From Actinomycetota bacterium (GTDB lineage Bacteria > Actinomycetota > Humimicrobiia > Humimicrobiales > Humimicrobiaceae): DNA of 7,546 nucleotides. Position 1 is the first letter of the stretch. Each line of letters begins with the position of its first letter. The notes below the pieces were generated by a model. That model ran no database searches and was not told the origin of the DNA. It saw only the letters and a list, made by a program, of their open reading frames with translations. Shown here piece after piece: positions 5,085-7,546 of this stretch. Location of the stretch: NCBI GenBank assembly GCA_016783985.1, contig JADHVM010000039.1, positions 1 to 7,546 of the forward strand. Direction: 5' to 3'. Made by a program: the position numbers and the translations under genes.

Positions 5085-6767
5085 TTATCCATCTGGAGTG
5101 CAAATTTCAGCAGTAGCACTTGTTCTAGACATTGAATTTATTCTTACAGTTACTCTTTTTCCTAAATATTTCCTGCCATCTTTTATTAGTATTACATAAC
5201 CATCTATTCTTGAAAGTGCATTACTTTTATTATGTGAATATGGCTCCTCTACTTCTAATTCCAATATATCACCAACTTTAAAGGGTTTTGCCGATTGTAT
5301 AATTTCAGCAACAGGCCCCTCTACAGCAACTACAAATGCATCTAACGTAAGATTTTCATCACTTTTTATTGCAATATATTTCTTAGTTGCAGCCTCAAGA
5401 CTTTTTAAATTCTTTCCACCCTTACCAATCACAAGAGGAGCAATCACAGAATTTAATTTTATTAAAAAACCCTTAGAGCTGCTTTCCCTTGCAAGCTTTC
5501 TAATTTTTCTTTCAATATCAAGTCTTACAGTTTCCTTAGATTTAACAAAACCTAGACCGTCACAGCAAGGACATGTTTTACATAAAGTACCCAATATACC
5601 ATCAGAAACATTTTTACGAGTCATTTCAAGTAACCCAAATTTTGAAAATGACAGCACTTCTGTTTTTGTTTTGTCCTTTTTCAGGTATTGCTCAAACCTG
5701 CTAAAAACTTTCTGTCTATCATTATCGCTATCCATATCTATAAAATCTACAACAATTATTCCCCCAATATCTCTAAGTTTTAACTGAGTAGTTATAGCTT
5801 CAGCAGCTTCTAAATTAGTTCTAAGTATTGTATGAGCTGAATTCCTGCCTGAGATAAATTTCCCAGTATTTACATCAATAGAAGTTAAAGCCTCACTATA
5901 ATCAATAACTATAAACCCCCCTGACTTCAACCAGACCTTTCTTTCAAGAGCACTTTCTATAACTTCACTAACATTAAAAGTTTCAAATAAATCATCTTGC
6001 CCATGATGAATTATTACATTATTAAATTTAACCCCTATCCCTCTTAAATACTTTAATATATCTTTTTTAATATTTTTTTTATCAACATAAATTGCATCAA
6101 ATTCTTCTGAAAATATATCTCGTAGTAATTTTATGACTATCGGATGTTCTTTATAAATTAGACCTGGTTTTTTTACCCGGGAAGTTTTTTTCTTTATAAA
6201 GCTCCACAGTTTAAGAAGGTGTTTCAAATCTTTTTTTAATTCTCCAATTCCTTTACTTTTAGCAGCAGTTCTTACAATAAGTCCATAGTCTTTAGGCTTA
6301 ATTTCTTCTGTTGAAGCCTTTAATCTTTCACGTTCAACCGAGTTTATTTTCCTTGAAACCCCAACTCCATCATTAAATGGAGCCAATACTAAATACCTGC
6401 CTGGCAAGGATATAAAATTCGTAAGCCTCGCACCTTTACCCTTCATGGGATCCTTAGTCACCTGTGCAAGAATTATTTGGCCAGGTTTTAAAATGTGCTG
6501 GATTTTCTTTGTAATGCTGCTTCTTTCTTCAAGATCCACATCATATGCAATCTCATTAATGTATAAAAATGCATTTTTTTCTTCACCTATATTTACAAAT
6601 GCAGCATCTAAACTTTTTAATACATTTTCAACCACGCCAAGATAAATATTACCCACTAAAGATTTATTTCTCTTTCTATCAAAATAAAGTTGAACAACCT
6701 GCTTTGATTCTAAAATTGCAACTCTGGTTTCGTTTTTATCAGAACTTACTAGCATCTCTTTGCTCAA
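5085..6767 (-). CDS. RNase E/G family endoribonuclease with C-terminal KH-like and TRAM-like region
   Basis: This 560-residue protein carries the RNase E/G catalytic core, which cuts single-stranded RNA in rRNA maturation and mRNA decay. An S1 domain spans about residues 36-125 (LVGNIYLGVVENVL onward). The catalytic metal ligands are Asp298 in SIDVNTG and Asp341 in IVVDFIDM, 43 residues apart as in E. coli RNase E (D303/D346). The zinc-link cysteines Cys399 and Cys402 (CPCCDG) also match. Beyond the core, residues about 430-480 contain VIGKGGKN, a KH-type G-x-x-G loop, and about 495-556 look like a TRAM/OB fold (VGDILELEVEEP to VTVRINSMSRTSATAEI). The long unstructured scaffold tail of proteobacterial RNase E is absent. 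It starts at TTG (6765-6767), where homologues begin M-x-KE; the ribosome site overlaps the stop of the preceding gene, suggesting coupling. Confidence 0.95.
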   Translation of the reverse strand: MSKEMLVSSDKNETRVAILESKQVVQLYFDRKRNKSLVGNIYLGVVENVLKSLDAAFVNIGEEKNAFLYINEIAYDVDLEERSSITKKIQHILKPGQIILAQVTKDPMKGKGARLTNFISLPGRYLVLAPFNDGVGVSRKINSVERERLKASTEEIKPKDYGLIVRTAAKSKGIGELKKDLKHLLKLWSFIKKKTSRVKKPGLIYKEHPIVIKLLRDIFSEEFDAIYVDKKNIKKDILKYLRGIGVKFNNVIIHHGQDDLFETFNVSEVIESALERKVWLKSGGFIVIDYSEALTSIDVNTGKFISGRNSAHTILRTNLEAAEAITTQLKLRDIGGIIVVDFIDMDSDNDRQKVFSRFEQYLKKDKTKTEVLSFSKFGLLEMTRKNVSDGILGTLCKTCPCCDGLGFVKSKETVRLDIERKIRKLARESSSKGFLIKLNSVIAPLVIGKGGKNLKSLEAATKKYIAIKSDENLTLDAFVVAVEGPVAEIIQSAKPFKVGDILELEVEEPYSHNKSNALSRIDGYVILIKDGRKYLGKRVTVRINSMSRTSATAEICTPDG

Positions 6768-6780
6768 TTTATAAACTCAT

Positions 6781-6786
6781 CTCCTT
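6781..6786 (-). promoter_or_regulatory. ribosome binding site of the ribonuclease gene, unusually distant
   Basis: AAGGAG overlaps the TAA stop of the DUF2344 gene and lies 13 bases before the TTG start. An ATG directly abutting it opens a three-codon frame (ATG AGT TTA TAA, 6769-6780) that ends one base before the TTG. Termination there could hand ribosomes to the weak TTG. Confidence 0.55.
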
Positions 6787-7477
6787 AACTAACTACTTCC
6801 ATTGGTGTTTTTAAATTATTATGTTTAAAAATGAACATCTCCTCTTTTAATATATAATCTACTCTTATATTATAAACTTTTATTAAGTCCTGGAAAAATT
6901 CAAAAAAATTATTGAACTTAAAAATTCTATTATTCCTTTCTTTAAAAGTCTTAGCATACCCAAAAAGCTTAAGAAAAACAACATCCTTAACATTGTAATC
7001 TTTCTCAAACTCCAGCTTAAGAATTGAGTTTAAAATATCTGGATGAGATTTTACTTTCTCCCTTATTCCCCCATTAAAGTCATCCTTAAAACCTTCCCCA
7101 GGAGTAATTGTCTTTAATCTAAAACTATAGAGGCAAACTGATATATCACTCATAAGACTAGCAGTTTTAGATGCTATTACCTTTGATTTGACAAGTTTTA
7201 ACCCTTTGGGAAGCTGCATATTCATCATATCTATAAAATTTATTGCATCCAGCTCCTGAAGTATTATAAGATCTGCGTATTCAGCCATACTTTCTATCCC
7301 CAGTGGAGTAGGGTTGCTGAAATTTATTTTTGGTTTAGGATTAAAACCTTCGCTATACTTAATTTTTACTCCAGCTCTCCTGACCGCTCTTATTATAATT
7401 CTTGTAATATCCAGATGAGACAGGTATTTATACTCACTTCTTTTTATAAACTTAAATCTTAATTTAACTTCTTTCAT
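6785..7477 (-). CDS. DUF2344 / TIGR03936 radical-SAM-linked protein
   Basis: The 230-residue protein has the conserved start of the DUF2344 family: LRFKFIKRSEYKYLSHLD (about residues 6-23), then RAGVKIKYSEGFNPKPKINF (34-53), PLGIESMAEYADL (58-70) and LPKGLKLV (89-96). In many genomes it follows, or is fused to, a radical SAM protein of the TIGR03960 type and precedes rne/rng, rplU and rpmA, as the order here shows. Its biochemical role is not settled; the context suggests RNA or ribosome maturation. There is no signal peptide or membrane segment. The ribosome site is poor (GGAAT before the ATG), so it may be translated by coupling to an upstream gene outside the window. It is separated from the ribonuclease frame by 17 bases. 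Confidence 0.9.
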   Translation of the reverse strand: MKEVKLRFKFIKRSEYKYLSHLDITRIIIRAVRRAGVKIKYSEGFNPKPKINFSNPTPLGIESMAEYADLIILQELDAINFIDMMNMQLPKGLKLVKSKVIASKTASLMSDISVCLYSFRLKTITPGEGFKDDFNGGIREKVKSHPDILNSILKLEFEKDYNVKDVVFLKLFGYAKTFKERNNRIFKFNNFFEFFQDLIKVYNIRVDYILKEEMFIFKHNNLKTPMEVVS

Positions 7478-7546
7478 AATATGATTCCATAAGAATTTTC
7501 ATATAATAAATGCTAATCCTGCAATTCTGAACTCTTAATAGACTTC
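7478..7546 (-). other. upstream edge, no gene supported
   Basis: All three minus-strand frames are short. One could be the last ten codons of an upstream gene (ending SIKSSELQD then TAG at about 7514-7516), as expected if a radical SAM gene precedes the DUF2344 gene. Too little is present to tell. Confidence 0.25.

Overview
The window is strongly AT-rich bacterial DNA. Every gene I can support lies on the minus strand, so transcription runs from high to low coordinates. The translation-gene order DUF2344 - rne/rng - rplU - rpmA is typical of Gram-positive-related lineages (Clostridia, Actinobacteria and relatives). The L27 protein lacks the cleaved N-terminal extension of Firmicutes, and no prp/ysxB protease gene lies between rplU and rpmA. 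That argues against a classical Bacillus/Clostridium. A low-GC anaerobic lineage such as a deep-branching actinobacterial or Atribacterota-like group would fit, but this is inference and I cannot fix the taxon from one window.

Right half (about 4346-7546), housekeeping block: a DUF2344 radical-SAM-linked protein (6785-7477), an RNase E/G family endonuclease with an extra C-terminal KH-like/TRAM-like region (5085-6767, TTG start), ribosomal protein L21 (4625-4939) and ribosomal protein L27 (4346-4600). rplU-rpmA has its own sigma-70-type promoter in the gap after the ribonuclease gene. The notable point is that rplU has no ATG, GTG or TTG at its N-terminus. The conserved Met-Tyr-Ala start falls on an ATT codon placed correctly behind a GGAGG Shine-Dalgarno, with an in-frame stop just upstream. 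A gene caller limited to the usual starts would miss this gene.

Left half (1-4092), accessory carbohydrate/uptake block: a 12-TM MFS transporter (2902-4092) with an operator-like palindrome beside its start; the decayed remnant of a DUF4143-type AAA ATPase (about 2637-2895); then a probable operon. That operon consists of a DeoR-family repressor (1740-2510, behind a consensus TTGACA-16-TATAAT promoter), an amidohydrolase_2 family metal hydrolase (622-1671), an intercistronic leader with a possible 17-codon peptide and two hairpins, and the N-terminal part of a lipoprotein ABC-transporter substrate-binding protein (cut by the left window edge). DeoR repressor, hydrolase and solute-binding lipoprotein together suggest substrate-induced uptake and breakdown of a sugar or sugar-acid-like compound; the substrate cannot be named from sequence.

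No rRNA, CRISPR array or insertion sequence was seen, and no tRNA was recognised by eye. The most novel-looking signals are the AUU-initiated rplU, the leader in front of the binding-protein gene, and the ATPase remnant with a 13-bp palindrome at its internal deletion junction.
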